Assembly: GCA_964019695.1 (NCBI GenBank) | Contig: OZ026524.1 | Coordinates: 63,991,066-64,055,065, forward strand | DNA: 64,000 bases | DNA from: Loripinus fragilis | Taxonomy: Eukaryota; Mollusca; Bivalvia; Lucinida; Lucinidae | Direction of reading: 5' to 3' | In this document: positions 53,660 to 64,000 of the stretch, one piece after another | Layout: each line of letters opens with the position of its first letter | Position numbering within the stretch: position 1 is the first letter of the stretch | The notes under the pieces: generated by a model | What the model saw: only the letters and a program-made list of their open reading frames with translations | Database searches by the model: none | Told to the model about the DNA's origin: nothing | Position numbers and translations under genes: made by a program

Positions 53660-55429
53660 CAATTCCCTAGCATGCAAATAGATAAGTACAGGACGTTTGC
53701 AAAAGAATGTCATTTAATAACAGTGAGATTTTTTCTTATGAAAAAATGCATAAAACCTTGCTAATTCTACTTTTAATCTTTAAGTACTTTATATTAAACT
53801 AGCACAGAATACAAAGCAATTTAGGAGGTTGGTTCTAGAGAATTTCATTACTGTCAGTAATTTCTAATTGGTAGAAAAGGTATTTTATGGGCTTAGGCCC
53901 CGAGTTTTTGGGCTGCTGAACATCTTTCGACCCCATGTGCCAGCAAGTCACTTCCATACAATGTGTAAAATACGGTAACACATATACATGCCAAAGCTTT
54001 TGCTGGCACACGGGGGGGAATGATATTTTAAAAAATGTTTTCGGAATTCTATATATTATAATGCAAAAACTGATTGTTCTACCCAAAATTTAACATCTTT
54101 GAAGCATTTAATATTGAAAACGGATTTCACGGCCATAAAGTACTCGGGTCAGGGTAGATTTAAGGTGAAGAAAGGGACGATTGACAAACTTTTATTTTTA
54201 CTGAAAACCATAGGCATTTACCCATAGCAAGTGTCAATGATCCTTTATTTGCTATTCTGTATGAAGTATTATATCATCTTTATATATAAGCTGAAAAAAT
54301 TAGGGATACCAATCATACCACAGTCAAACCAAAATTTGTCAATTGTGTGTAAAATCTTGACTATTTTCTTATCTCTGAACTAAGTTAATATACTCAGAAA
54401 AACAATTGAAGGATATTTAAATTCAGTCCCATCTCTAACATCCAATGCAATAAAAACTTTACTAATTATGCATGCATTTCATAGTTCCAGACATCTGCAA
54501 TCAAAATGGATGCTTTATTTTAGTCACATTTCAATGGTTTAAGTAAAGTGCTAATCCAAATGGTTCAACCCTCTATACTGAAAAGTCACGAACGTTCAAA
54601 AATGATTGAAACCCATTTTTATCGTTTGTATTCCATAATGACTGGCTCCAAAATCATCGCTGGTTCTCCCTCTAAAAAATGGCACCTAATTTTGAAGCTG
54701 TTATAAGAGTTTTATTGCAAATTTGCGATCAAATTTGTCGGGGTATGTCATATCCGTGTATTTTTGCTGAAGAAGTTGTCCCATTATTAGGGGTAATGAC
54801 TGATAAATTGGTGTTAACTTTTGTCTCTGGTCGGAATTAGAACATAAGCAATGACATGGTAAAGGTATCAGCAAAAAATGAGAGCGCTAAATTTTTTGCT
54901 TGAGAACTTTGGGTAGAGAGGGTTGGTACATTTGGTGTAATACTGTATCGTAACCAATGACCCGTGAATTTCAATTGCATTTTGGTGAATTGCATAGTGA
55001 TAATTCTATCAATGACAAAAATAGTTTGTTTGAAAATTATATTCCCAAATGTTATAAAGTCAAAAGAATTTTAATATCCTTCAATTGTTTTTCTGAGTAT
55101 ATAATATCTATTTCCAAAGTTATACTTACACTGATGAAATATAAAATATAAATAGAGGATCTTACATGATGAGTGCTCATGTTTTATTAAATTTATTAAA
55201 TGAGCTGGACAAAAGTGATAAAATGGGAGGCTTGCCAAGCATTTTATTTCTTTTTCGCAACGAGTTTAGTAATTTCAATAATACAGGAGCATGAATGTTA
55301 GATTCTATTTATCATATGATTTTAGACTGTTTTTGTAGTCGCGTTTTTGGTTTTTAGATTTTATCATAAATATGTGATGTTGTTATGGGCATCATTTGAT
55401 TACGTTACATGTACCCGAAAATCTGTAAA
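53660..55429. other. Exchanger intron 3 sequence, no gene seen
   Basis: Apart from the tail of the preceding hairpin family nothing was recognised. Frames at 53835 (minus) and 54957 (plus) show no domain. Confidence 0.5.
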
Positions 55430-55545
55430 CACTAGTGGTTTATCGATTTTAATGCATGGGGTAATTTCACTCCCAGATGCGACGTCGTATGATAATTTTT
55501 TTTATCTGTTGAAATATACACACTTCGGATGACCTTTGCTTTCTT
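55430..55545 (+). pseudogene. Short non-LTR reverse transcriptase fragment
   Basis: Nucleotide similarity to the complement of about 26030-26095: GTGGTTTATCGATTTTAATG, TCACTCCCAGATGCGACGTC. The translation contains SLPDATSYD, matching LPDATSCD of the relic at 25745-26110. It is therefore another truncated copy of that family, in exchanger intron 3. Confidence 0.6.
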
Positions 55546-55664
55546 CATTGGCTTCCTTGAGTCAAATTCAAAATTTCCAATGTACATGTATGTAACTTTA
55601 TTGAATGAAAAGACAATTAAATGGATAAACTCTTTGCATCCTGGGTAATTTTTCATGCTTTTGT

Positions 55665-55830
55665 AAGTCATCTGCTGAAATTTCAAAATAAGCTTTTTCA
55701 AACAATTATTTCAGGAACACTATCAGAGAGTCAAACAGTTTGGATCCAGATCAGGACCAACATTGTGTTGGTCCTGATCTGGGTCCAAACTGTTTTCAAA
55801 GGTTATCAGCAGATGACAAAAGTTGCCGCT
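55665..55830. repeat. GATCTGGGTCC hairpin family, complete copy
   Basis: Outer pair AAGTCATCTGCTGAAATT and ATCAGCAGATGACAAAA. Inner pair AAACAGTTTGGATCCAGATC AGGACCAACA and TGTTGGTCCTGATCTGGGTC CAAACTGTTT. Between them lies CAGGAACACTATCAGAG. This is the clearest full-length example of the family (about 165 bp). Confidence 0.85.
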
Positions 55831-56004
55831 AGCAACGGAAGAGTTACATGTAAACAAGACTATTTGGGAGGGGGTGGGGGGGGGGGGGCTTGTTATCCAA
55901 AATCTTACAACAGTTGAAAATTATAGGAGATTTAGAGTTCAATAAATTTTGAACTGTACTTTCTAAACATGTGAGGTAAAATGATTGATGTATTTTTATT
56001 TCAG

Positions 56005-56081
56005 CGGCATTTTTTCAGAAACTTTGGAGCGATAGTAACCTATGCTTTTGTTGGGACGACCATTTCTTGCGTAGTAGTGGG
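56005..56081 (+). CDS. SLC9A6/7/9-like exchanger, coding exon 4
   Basis: Acceptor TTTTATTTCAG, donor GG|GTAAGT, starts phase 0 and ends phase 2. Encodes residues 186-210 and two bases of 211: RHFFRNFGAIVTYAFVGTTI then SCVVVG. The pattern HFFRN.G....AF.GT.ISC is diagnostic of this exchanger group and forms a membrane helix. The split glycine is completed by the T at 61687. The next intron is 5.6 kb. Confidence 0.93.
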
Positions 56082-56595
56082 GTAAGTATATTGTATGTTT
56101 CAAATACAGCATAGGTCCAGATGAACATTTTGGAGCATAAAATCAGGGGTGCAAATAAGCAACATTTTATACTTGCCCAGGGACAAGTAAATGGCCATAA
56201 TGTACTTGTCCAATAAAAATTTTACTTGTCCAAAAGAACAGATAATGCACAAAGAACCCAGCTTATCCCTTATTTTGTTGATAACCATACATAAACTCTT
56301 TAAAAAACAGTATGAAACCAGATATAAACTTAATTGAACAGCATAGATCCATATCAGCTGGCTTGTTTACAATGTTTTCCATACAACATGACATTGTGAT
56401 CTCATTATAATTAATCAAAAAAAGAAATATAGATTTGCATTTACTTTCTTTATACTTGTCCCAAGTAAATATAATATTTAATTTGTCTTGAATTAATGGG
56501 AGCAAGTCGGACAAGTCTGACATGGTATTTCCACACCCCTGTTAAAAAGGTGAATGTTCACTTATCCATATGACAGTTAAACTTTTAACATAATG

Positions 56596-56670
56596 TATGT
56601 TTTGAGTGCTCAAAAGAACCATCTCATTGAGACTGTTCTTTTGAGTACCCACAACCTATGTTTTGGCTGA
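56596..56670. repeat. CTCAAAAG hairpin copy
   Basis: TATGTTTTGAGTGCTCAAAA GAACCATCTCA, then TGAGACTGTTCTTTTGAGTA CCCACAACCTATG. Confidence 0.82.
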
Positions 56671-56875
56671 GACATAAGAAAATGTAGTTTAAATGACACA
56701 AATTACACTTTTATCTAGGGGACTGGTATTATAGTTCTCCCTGGTTAACTTAATAAACATAGGATAAGAACCGAAGTTTGCAGTTTGAGTTATCCGGAAT
56801 TCGTGTTTAAAGGTATAATGTTAATTGCCTATAGATTTTTTTTGATAATCTTCATTATGACCTGTGAAACTATAC

Positions 56876-57112
56876 GAGCCGCAGCATAAGATTTCCAACA
56901 ATGTGGTATGTGCGACCAGCAAAGTATCAGATCAGCCTGCGCATACGCGCAGTCTGATCAGAGCCTTTGCTAGTCGCTTGAATATTCTATGAGTGTTAAG
57001 CTACTGGCTGAACACCATTTGGAGTTTCTAAGCGTAAAATGAGGCTGCACAGGCTCGTCTGAGTCTACACATGTAAAAATTCCACACTGTTGGAAATCAC
57101 ACGTCACGGCTC
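56876..57112. mobile_element. MITE family with CTGCGCA palindrome, copy 2
   Basis: Collinear with 18918-19156 (ATGTGCGACCAGCAAAG, GATCAGCCTGCGCATACGCG, TTAAGCTACTGGCTGAACAC). Ends are GAGCCGCAGCATAAGATTTC and GAAATCACACGTCACGGCTC. Confidence 0.85.
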
Positions 57113-57268
57113 ATATGTTTTGTCAGAGCATCTACTACTTGCACATATACAAGGGAGATTTGTATATGAATTTAGGCTCACCACTAGGTAGCTGTAGTGT
57201 ACATGCATGTTTATCAGCGAATTACTTATTGCATATGAGGTAAATTGGTCCAATTGCTGGAAAATACT

Positions 57269-57822
57269 TATATTACTTGACTTTTCCCTTACTGTAAAGG
57301 CGGCACCTCATGAATGCGTAATTAGGACTAGTCAACCTTAGGCATAGGTACAAGCTGAAAAGGAGGCGTGGTTTTATCCAAAAGTGACTGTATCATCTTG
57401 TGCTACCACCTCAGTCATTATTTAGTCCTTAAAACGCCAGCTAAATAACTGCATCTGGAAATGTCTATTTAACATAAGCAGGGAGAAAACATTGTGAACC
57501 CAGATCAGACTACTCCTACAGGAGCAGTCTGATCTGGGTCCACACTGTTTATCTATGAGGTTTCAAATAGTTTAGTGGATGCCCCAAAACATACATTTTG
57601 TGATTATGCGCTTTAAGGGCTAACAAATGTGAGTTCAGTGTGTATTCGGTTAGGATTTTTATGAAATGCATGCACGTTTGCGCGGCTCAAAAAGCTTATT
57701 AACTCTTTACCAAATTATAAATAAACCTGATTTCCCTTCTTAGCAGATGAAATAGCCGAACCACACCCAGATATGTATATTAAAGTTACCGCCTTTACAG
57801 TAAGCGAAAAGTGAAGTAATTT
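57269..57822. mobile_element. MITE with TTACTTGACTTTTC ends, copy 2 (longer)
   Basis: The left TTACTTGACTTTTCCCTTAC then TGTAAAGGCGGC is matched in complement by the right GCCTTTACAGTAAGCGAAAA then GTGAAGTAA. Inside, 57440-57780 is collinear with 50985-51345 of the shorter copy and includes a GATCTGGGTCC hairpin (57491-57544). Confidence 0.83.
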
Positions 57823-57849
57823 TTATTATTATTAGGGCCCCCCAACATT

Positions 57850-58400
57850 TGTTGCTCTATTGTTTTCGGCTTGTCCATCCATCCACAATTGTGGTCACTC
57901 TAACTTATTCATTTTTAATAATACTTCTTCCAAATTTCATATATGGATTGGTTGCATCAAACTCTGGTTCAAGTTTGAATACGGGTTTTGTCTGAGTAAC
58001 GATAATCAAGATGGCTGACAAAATGCCCCCGCCTATCAGTTTGCACTTGTGGACACTCTACCTTAGTCATTTATTACCTGATTTCTTCCAAATTTCATAA
58101 ATGGATTGCTTCCATAGAACCCTGGTCCAAGTTTAAATATGGATTTTGTCCGATGAACAATAACCAAGATGGCCGACTAAATATCCGCTGCCTATCTGTT
58201 TGCTTTTGTGGACACTTGTAACCTAAGTCATTTATTACCCAATTGCTTCCAAATTTCATATATGGATTACTTTCATCAAACTCTCGTTTGGGTTTTGTTT
58301 TGTCCGATGAAGTATAACCAACATCCCCAATGCTAACCAAGATGGCCGCCAAAATGGCCACCTATGGTCAGTTTGCACTTGTGGAGACTCACTTGATCCT
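57850..58400 (+). repeat. Tandem repeat of about 159 bp, 3.4 copies
   Basis: The landmark TTCCAAATTTCATATATGGA recurs at about 57928, 58087 and 58246. Each unit also has CAAGATGGC(T/C)G(A/C)CAAAATG and GTTTGCACTTGTGGACACTC. Related units occur at 60470-60900. Confidence 0.88.
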
Positions 58401-58599
58401 TTATCACCCGCTTTCTTCAAAAGGGGCTCTTTCATGGTATGGGAAATTAACATGGGAGTCTGCCCACGCTTGGAATTTGATAATATTATGTTTATTAGTT
58501 GTTTGGGGTATGACTTTTATATTCATGGTGCATTTGACTATTTATGCAATTCCATTGCTAATTTATGACGTCATGTATGATATCACTACAATACCTTAG

Positions 58600-60460
58600 G
58601 GTATCCAGTTATAATCATTTCTAAAGTAATTGACATACCATGTAACCGGCGCAGAAATGTTTTATTAAATAACTATATCCTTGATAAGTTCGTTGATACT
58701 ATAAATGGCTTTGTATGTATTAGGATAGCGGGTGGGCATTCATTTTTATGAGATGGTACCCTAATTTTCAACTGTATATTTTGTATTCAGTCAAATTTGG
58801 AATTAATTTTTTTACATGTTGCGATCTTTGTCAAGATACCATTTCAACATATAAACTTTCCATATATGTTAAGAATATGTAGACAAAATTTTATGAAATT
58901 CAAGGACCGGTAACATATTTTTTCAACTTGATGTAAACACATGGCCCTAATTCATCGAAATGTAAAAAATACAATAATTATGTTTCAGTGTAAAACATAC
59001 TTGAATACTTGCTTAGTTTGAATCACCATGCTAGTACGTTTATTGGTAGAAGTTGATATGTTCAGTGTTTTCCCTATTACTGATTGGAAAAAGAAAAAAA
59101 AATATTCTTTGATATTAAGTGCCATGATTCTTATTTAATAAAGTGCTTACACAATAATATTATCCAAAACGATACAATATGGTGACAATTGACTGACCAC
59201 ATATAGTATCGAACGTTAAAACTATATCTAACCAATGTTAGACGTAATATGTAACATAATTAAGAATTTTAATTCATACAGAAGAGAAACCTTATGACAA
59301 GTCAGTTCATACAGGAGAAGAACCTTATATCTATGGTTTTATAATTGTAAGCCTCATTAATAAACCTGGTTCACAAGAATAACCCCCTGTCAAACATATT
59401 GGTTAAAATTAACCATTTGGTCACAGAGAACTCTTGGCTTCAAAGGTATTGCTAAATTAATGCTTAAATCTTCTCTGTTTATTCTGTTTTGTACAACTGA
59501 TGCTGATTTCCATCAAATGGCAACATTTATTCTTTAGCTTGCCGTATATTTCAGGCATACAATTTCGTATCTGGACCTCACTTATTCATGTAGAACACTG
59601 TTCTATGATACCTTTGATATGACTCTGTTACACTTAGTCCTGGTCACGGCACCAAAATGTGGTTACTCTAGTTCAGTTGGGATGTAAAGGAAATATTTGG
59701 TGTTATTGTTTTTACACGTTTATTGATAGGATATTATGTTTCTCAAACAATATCATGCAGGACTTGAGGAAGTGATACACATTGTCTTGGCCCCATAGTG
59801 CCATGAAATGGGGTCATGACCTTTGGCATTTCCGGCCATTGAATCATTTGAAATTGTCTAAACATGTCTTTCTTTAAGAAAAGTAGAAGTAGATTTAAAA
59901 AAAAACATCCTTCTGTCAAGTTATTGATTCATTTCAACTAAATAATTAATTTTGCTAAAACTGACCTATATCCATAAGAGATAGGAAATGACAAAGTTAC
60001 CGGTTTTGGATTTTCATGAAATTTGGCTCAGATCAGCAGGATATATATGGCATGTTTTTGTGATAATATGATATCTTGACAAAGACTAGAACATATCTAT
60101 CTTTGGAATTTAATGTTGAATGTTTTGTATATTTTTGAAAAAAAAATATTGAAATTTTACAATCACTTCTTCAGAAAACCTAAACCATAATTTATCCAAA
60201 TGGTTTCCCGGTATTAATATAATTCCTATGGTATTTGGGATGCCATCTAGAAGACAAATCATAGAAATAAACGAAACTATAGATTTAGGACACGGAAATT
60301 AAGAGACAGGTGCCACCTCAAAGGTGGAGTATGTCAGGGTTGCTTCCTAAGCCTTATTCTTATCTATCTAATTCAATAAATACATTTTCATAGTTTGTAT
60401 ATAATGAGTCATTATTATGCAAAGTTTAAAGAAAATCCATGAGTGGGCATAGATGCAAGT
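58600..60460. other. Exchanger intron 4 sequence, no gene seen
   Basis: AT-rich; no exon, RNA gene or repeat copy recognised. Confidence 0.5.
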
Positions 60461-60469
60461 ACCCCTTTC

Positions 60470-60900
60470 ATGCATGAATTACTTTTATCAAACTCGTGCC
60501 CAAATCTGAATATAAGTTTTGTCCAATGAAAGATAACAAGCTGGCAGCCAAAATAACCACCTCCTGTCGGTTTGCACTTGTGGATACTCTAATTTAGTTA
60601 TTTATTTTTACCAAATTACATATATGGATTACTTTCATCAAACTCTTTCCCAAGATAAATTGTGGGTATTGTCAAATGAACGACAAGCAAGATAGCTGCA
60701 CAAATGGCCACCGCCTGTCATTTTGCATGTGTGGACACTCTAATGTGGTCATTTATCACCCAATTTCTTCCAAATTTCATATATGGACTACTTTCATCAT
60801 GTTTTTCATATCCAAATATGGGTTTGTCCAATAAAGGATCATCAAGATTGTTGCCAAAACTGATATCCCCTTTTCACTGCAGGGCCCTTTGTTGGAGTCC
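60470..60900 (+). repeat. Tandem repeat of about 159 bp, 2.6 copies
   Basis: Same family as 57850-58400: CAAATTACATATATGGATTA (about 60610) and CCAAATTTCATATATGGACT (about 60768), with GTTTGCACTTGTGGATACTC-type segments. Confidence 0.85.
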
Positions 60901-60972
60901 GACTGTTCTAGTTAGGGATAACTGTAATCAAAATTGTTAATTTGAGATGTACAATATATTATCCTTGGATAT

Positions 60973-61247
60973 CAGGGACCAAGCTGGGCCAGAATCTTAG
61001 GGAGAAGTGACTTCTCCCTGCAGGACAATTAGGGAGAAGTGACAGTCAGATAGGGAGAAGTTATAGCGCAAAACTACGACATTTTCTGTCAATTTAGAAG
61101 CAAATCAGCCATTACACATACATGTACTATCGCCATTTAATGGAAGAAGAAACACGATGCAGTGGTAGTAGTTTGTCTGATAATGTCACCACAGCTTGCA
61201 TTTGTGTGGTGACAGAATGAAAATGAGTCTCCCTAAAAAAAAAAAAA

Positions 61248-61283
<36 letters not shown>

Positions 61284-61377
61284 GGAGACTCCCACTTCTC
61301 CCTGGGTCCCATTTAGGGAGAAATTTCGGCCCCCAGGGCGACCATTTCGCCCTAGTCGCCCCCTAGCTTGGTCCCTG
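60973..61377. mobile_element. CAGGGACC element family H, copy 2
   Basis: 405 bp with CAGGGACCAAGCT and AGCTTGGTCCCTG ends and a 5-bp direct repeat GATAT on both sides (60968-60972 and 61378-61382). The interior is collinear with 40244-40629 and has a longer A-run/T-run centre. Lies about 310 bases upstream of exon 5. Confidence 0.92.
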
Positions 61378-61501
61378 GATATACGTTTAAAATGTAATTA
61401 TCTGATTTGCAGACATATATCCAACATATATACCAAATGATAACTTGAGACTCACCAGCAAACAAACAAAACTGCCAAATACAAGTGTTTTACTGTATGA
61501 C

Positions 61502-61714
61502 TTGTTATTTCTGTGGAATGATGTATGATCTCACAAGACTGTGTTATTTTACTGTATGGTTTGTTATTTCAGTGGAATGATGTATGGTCTCACAAGACTG
61601 TTATTTTACTGTATGACTTGTTATTTCAGTGGAATGATGTATGGTCTCACAAGACTGTTATTTTACTGTATGACTTGTTATTTCAGTGGAATGATGTATG
61701 GTCTCACAAGACTG
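61502..61714 (+). repeat. 57-bp tandem repeat of the exon 5 acceptor and exon start
   Basis: Four copies of the exon start TGGAATGATGTATGGTCTCA then CAAGACTG begin at 61514, 61573, 61630 and 61687 (spacing 59, 57, 57). Each is preceded by TGTATG(A/G)(C/T)TTGTTATTTC. Copies 2-4 keep the CAG acceptor; copy 1 has CTG. The last copy continues into the rest of exon 5. From 61541 the exon's reading frame is open through all units. Confidence 0.95.
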
Positions 61715-61781
61715 ATGAATATTTCTTTTGACCTTAATGACAGTTTCTTCTTTGGAGCTATAATCTCAGCTACTGATCCAG
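61687..61781 (+). CDS. SLC9A6/7/9-like exchanger, coding exon 5
   Basis: Acceptor TTATTTCAG, donor CCAG|GTAAAA, starts phase 2 and ends phase 1. Encodes residues 211-242: GMMYGLTRLMNISFDLND, then SFFFGAIISATDP. The ATDP motif lies in the ion-transport core and is normally followed by VTVLAIF, to be encoded by the next exon beyond the window. Two sequons (N-I-S, N-D-S) lie in the short loop, which is a few residues shorter than in vertebrate relatives. The exon start is one of four tandem copies, so upstream acceptors at 61573 and 61630 could lengthen it by 114 or 57 bases in frame. Confidence 0.92.
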
Positions 61782-62750
61782 GTAAAAACTCTCTACTACA
61801 GTAAAACCTGTGTAAAATGGTCATTCTTGCATAGATGTCTATTGGTATAGCTGTTTACACCCATTGTCAACTGAACAAAAATACATGTTTAAATCAAGAG
61901 ATTCACGTGCTGTTTGAACATGGGTCTGAACTTTAAAATACTTAAAATGAGCCCTGCATTATTTGCATGACATTATATACGGAAAACATTGCGGACCTGG
62001 CTGATCATTTCGCCGATGTTTTTGTTCGCGAAAACATTGCGTATGGTTATGACGTTGAGACAACGTTATGACATTCGAAAGTACACAGCTGACGCCATTT
62101 TGTTTAGAGAAATCAAGAGTAAGAAAATGGACAATTTAAAGGGGACAGCAACCCTAATAATAAGTATGTTTTATCAGAAAGAGCTCTGTGAACCATGGAT
62201 TTTGATACAAGTATCATCAAAATCGGTTGAAAAATGGGCAAGTTATGGGCATTTAAAGAATTTAATACAGCCAACATTTAGCCGCCATTTTGAATATTTA
62301 ATTATTTTTCAGAATTTTCTCAACTGCTTAATTTTTAGTCATCACTACTGTCACATCATCTGTGTTTCAGCAGATATGCAGCTTTATACATAAGGACAAT
62401 GTTTCATTAAAGATTAATGCAAAAAGTCCATTGGTTTGTCTTTTATTTTGATTACGCATATTTAATTAGGCTGTGTGATGTCACTAAGCCTACAATATGG
62501 CCGCTTCCATTACAGTCCATTTGCAAATATTCAATCGCCCACAACTTTCACATGTTTAATCCGATTTAGATGAAACTGGTATCAAAATCCATGGTTTATT
62601 GAGATCTTTCATATAAAACATAGTAATCATCAGGGTTGCCGTCCCCTTTAATGTTTTAGCAGCATTTTCTGTGCAAATTGGGCTGGAATAAGGTAAAATG
62701 TGCAAGAATAACAATCACACATGTTTGTTTCATTGCATTAAACACTTGCC
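61782..62750. other. Exchanger intron 5, no further exon seen
   Basis: I looked for a phase-1 exon coding VTVLAIF or the ND motif and found none before 64,000. A frame at 61989-62393 shows no domain. Confidence 0.5.
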
Positions 62751-62822
62751 GGGTCCCTCTGATGATGTTGAGCACTTGGCCTATCGGCCTCATGTTCAAA
62801 CAGCATCCTAGGGACCCGGCAA
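62748..62822. repeat. Hairpin with TTGCCGGGTCCCT arms
   Basis: TTGCCGGGTCCCTCTGATGA...GAGCACTTGGCC, then GGCCTCATGTTCAAACAGCA...AGGGACCCGGCAA. Arms of about 13 perfect bases with a looser inner continuation. Confidence 0.75.
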
Positions 62823-62854
62823 ATGTTAATGCATGAAAAAAGACGTGTAATCCC

Positions 62855-63370
62855 TATATTCAAAAATAGACAAAACATAGATCCTAATGACAAATGGTAG
62901 CGTAATGAAGGTTGAGAGTACTTTCATCAAGGGGAGCATTCTGCAATACTTTTGACCTGTATTAAGTGATAATTGTTCTTGAAAACCAATTTGTGGGCTT
63001 TTTGAGAGACCTGTGTAAAACGGCCACTCAAAAATAGACAAAACATAGATCTTAATGACAAATGGTAGCTTAATGGAGATCGAAAGTATTGCAGAATGCT
63101 CCAATGGGAGCAATAATTGGTCTTGAAAACCAATTTGTGGGCTTTTTGAGAGTGGCCATTTTACACAGGTTTTACAGTAAAACTAGTGTAAAATGGCCAC
63201 TCAAAAAAAGACAAAACAGAGATCTTAATGACAAATAGTAGCTTAATGAAGGTGGAGAGTATTGCAGAATGCTCCTGCAATACTTTTGACCTGCATTTAG
63301 CAATATTTGGTCTTGTAAACCAATTTGTGGGCTTTTTGAGAGTGGCCATTTTACACAGGTTTAACTGTAC
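62855..63370. repeat. Tandem block of about 165 bp with inverted ends, three copies
   Basis: Each unit begins (GTAAAATGGCC)ACTCAAAAATAGACAAAA and ends GTGGGCTTTTTGAGAGTGGC then CATTTTACACAGGTTTTACAG. Its two ends are therefore complementary. Units start near 62858, 63024 and 63185. A solo fragment of the end, CAGTAAAACCTGTGTAAAAT, sits at 61800-61819. Probably a MITE that has duplicated in tandem. Confidence 0.8.
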
Positions 63371-63394
63371 TTTGATTTAGATTTTTTAGCAAAG

Positions 63395-63560
63395 CAAGGT
63401 GGTTCAGTTAGACTAGTAGAGCTTTAGATTGAAGGTTAGCTAGTTTCCTACTCACCAGAGTCACTGTGTTGTGTCCTTGAGCAACTTGCTTAGTACTGGT
63501 TCAATCCAGGATAACTGAAAATCTGTTGACTGGGACGTAAAGAATCAAATCAAGCAAAAA
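63395..63560 (+). mobile_element. SINE family S, diverged copy
   Basis: AAGGTGGTTCAGTTAGACTA (head), GTGTTGTGTCCTTGAGCAAC, TTAGTACTGGTTCAATCCAG, GACGTAAAGAATCAAATCAA. Confidence 0.8.
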
Positions 63561-63602
63561 AAACAACTGTGTTTTGTCGTTTATCAAGACACTCTATCTG
63601 CT

Positions 63603-63690
63603 GCTTAGTACTGGTTCAACCCAGGAAGACAGGAAATCATCCCGATATGACTGAAAAATTGTTGACTGGGATGTGAAGCATTGCAAGCCA
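63603..63690 (+). mobile_element. SINE family S, 3' part only
   Basis: TTAGTACTGGTTCAACCCAG, GAAGACAGG, CTGAAAAATTGTTGACTGGG, ATGTGAAGCATT; head missing. Directly follows the copy at 63395-63560. The remaining bases to 64,000 show nothing recognisable. Confidence 0.75.
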
Positions 63691-64000
63691 TTTAACAATG
63701 TTTGTTGACCCTTGTCATGCTAAATATTTTTATGTACTACACTCTTCTCTAATTTTTATCCTATTAACCTGCGGCATTCCTTTTTTTTAAGCAGTCATGT
63801 ACACAGGGGGTTAACTCAGTCACAGTGCGGGGTGATTCTTTATGAAAGTTGTCAATGATGCTTTATGAAAAGGGTTACAGATTCTTTACTTTGGGTTAAT
63901 GATTCTTGACAAGATGCGATGCTTATGCCAGAAAAGGGGTGAAAATGGTTATATTAGACAGTTTTAGTGTCAAATTTTGTTAAAAGACATATAAGCAGCA

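Noticed and set aside
58095..58599. Overlapping frames on both strands, one with apparent membrane segments
   Set aside because: They arise from the 159-bp tandem repeat and its flank; the hydrophobic stretch is from AT-rich sequence.
61525..61804. Independent small protein with three QWNDVWSHKT-type repeats
   Set aside because: This is an alternative frame of the duplicated exon 5 acceptor region. The exchanger frame through the same bases explains it.

Overview
This window looks like nuclear DNA of an invertebrate animal, most likely a mollusc and probably a bivalve. The signs are AT-rich intergenic DNA, genes split by kilobase introns, many short terminal-inverted-repeat elements, tRNA-derived SINEs and decayed non-LTR retrotransposons. 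The phylum is an inference from repeat style; nothing in the window fixes a species. No bacterial-type gene, operon or CRISPR array is present.

Only one host gene is supported: the 5' part of an organellar Na+/H+ exchanger of the SLC9A6/7/9 group on the + strand. Five coding exons (36318-36576, 47681-47898, 50011-50088, 56005-56081, 61687-61781) join in phase into 242 residues. The gene runs off the right edge. Its introns are packed with repeats, and the last exon seen has its 3' splice site and first 28 bases tandemly reiterated in 57-bp, in-frame steps.

Layout: 1-7.26 kb is a satellite built of 33-34-bp monomers, with a 101-bp trimeric higher-order array in the middle (1.5-5.4 kb), an inserted MITE and a decayed tRNA-like sequence. 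9.7-10.1 kb is the first of three foldback elements. 10.4-15.2 kb is a large foldback element with arms of about 1.3 kb. 15.6-17.2 kb is a tandem repeat of roughly 450 bp units. 18.9-20.5 kb holds MITEs and a 43-bp tandem array. 21.3-24.6 kb is a composite with inverted ends around a 32-bp minisatellite. 24.7-26.1 kb is a reverse-transcriptase relic split by a TA-flanked MITE. 26.6-28.9 kb holds more MITEs and foldbacks. 30.4-36.1 kb carries three broken non-LTR reverse-transcriptase relics, two of them apparently nested.

From 36.3 kb onward everything lies in or between exchanger exons. Intron 1 carries a foldback transposon with a 9-bp target duplication and SINEs. Introns 2-4 carry a 21-bp satellite, a third foldback copy, hairpin families, a transposon inserted in a SINE, and duplicated blocks flanking exons 2-3. 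Most open reading frames outside the exchanger are by-products of repeats whose unit length is a multiple of three, or of palindromes.
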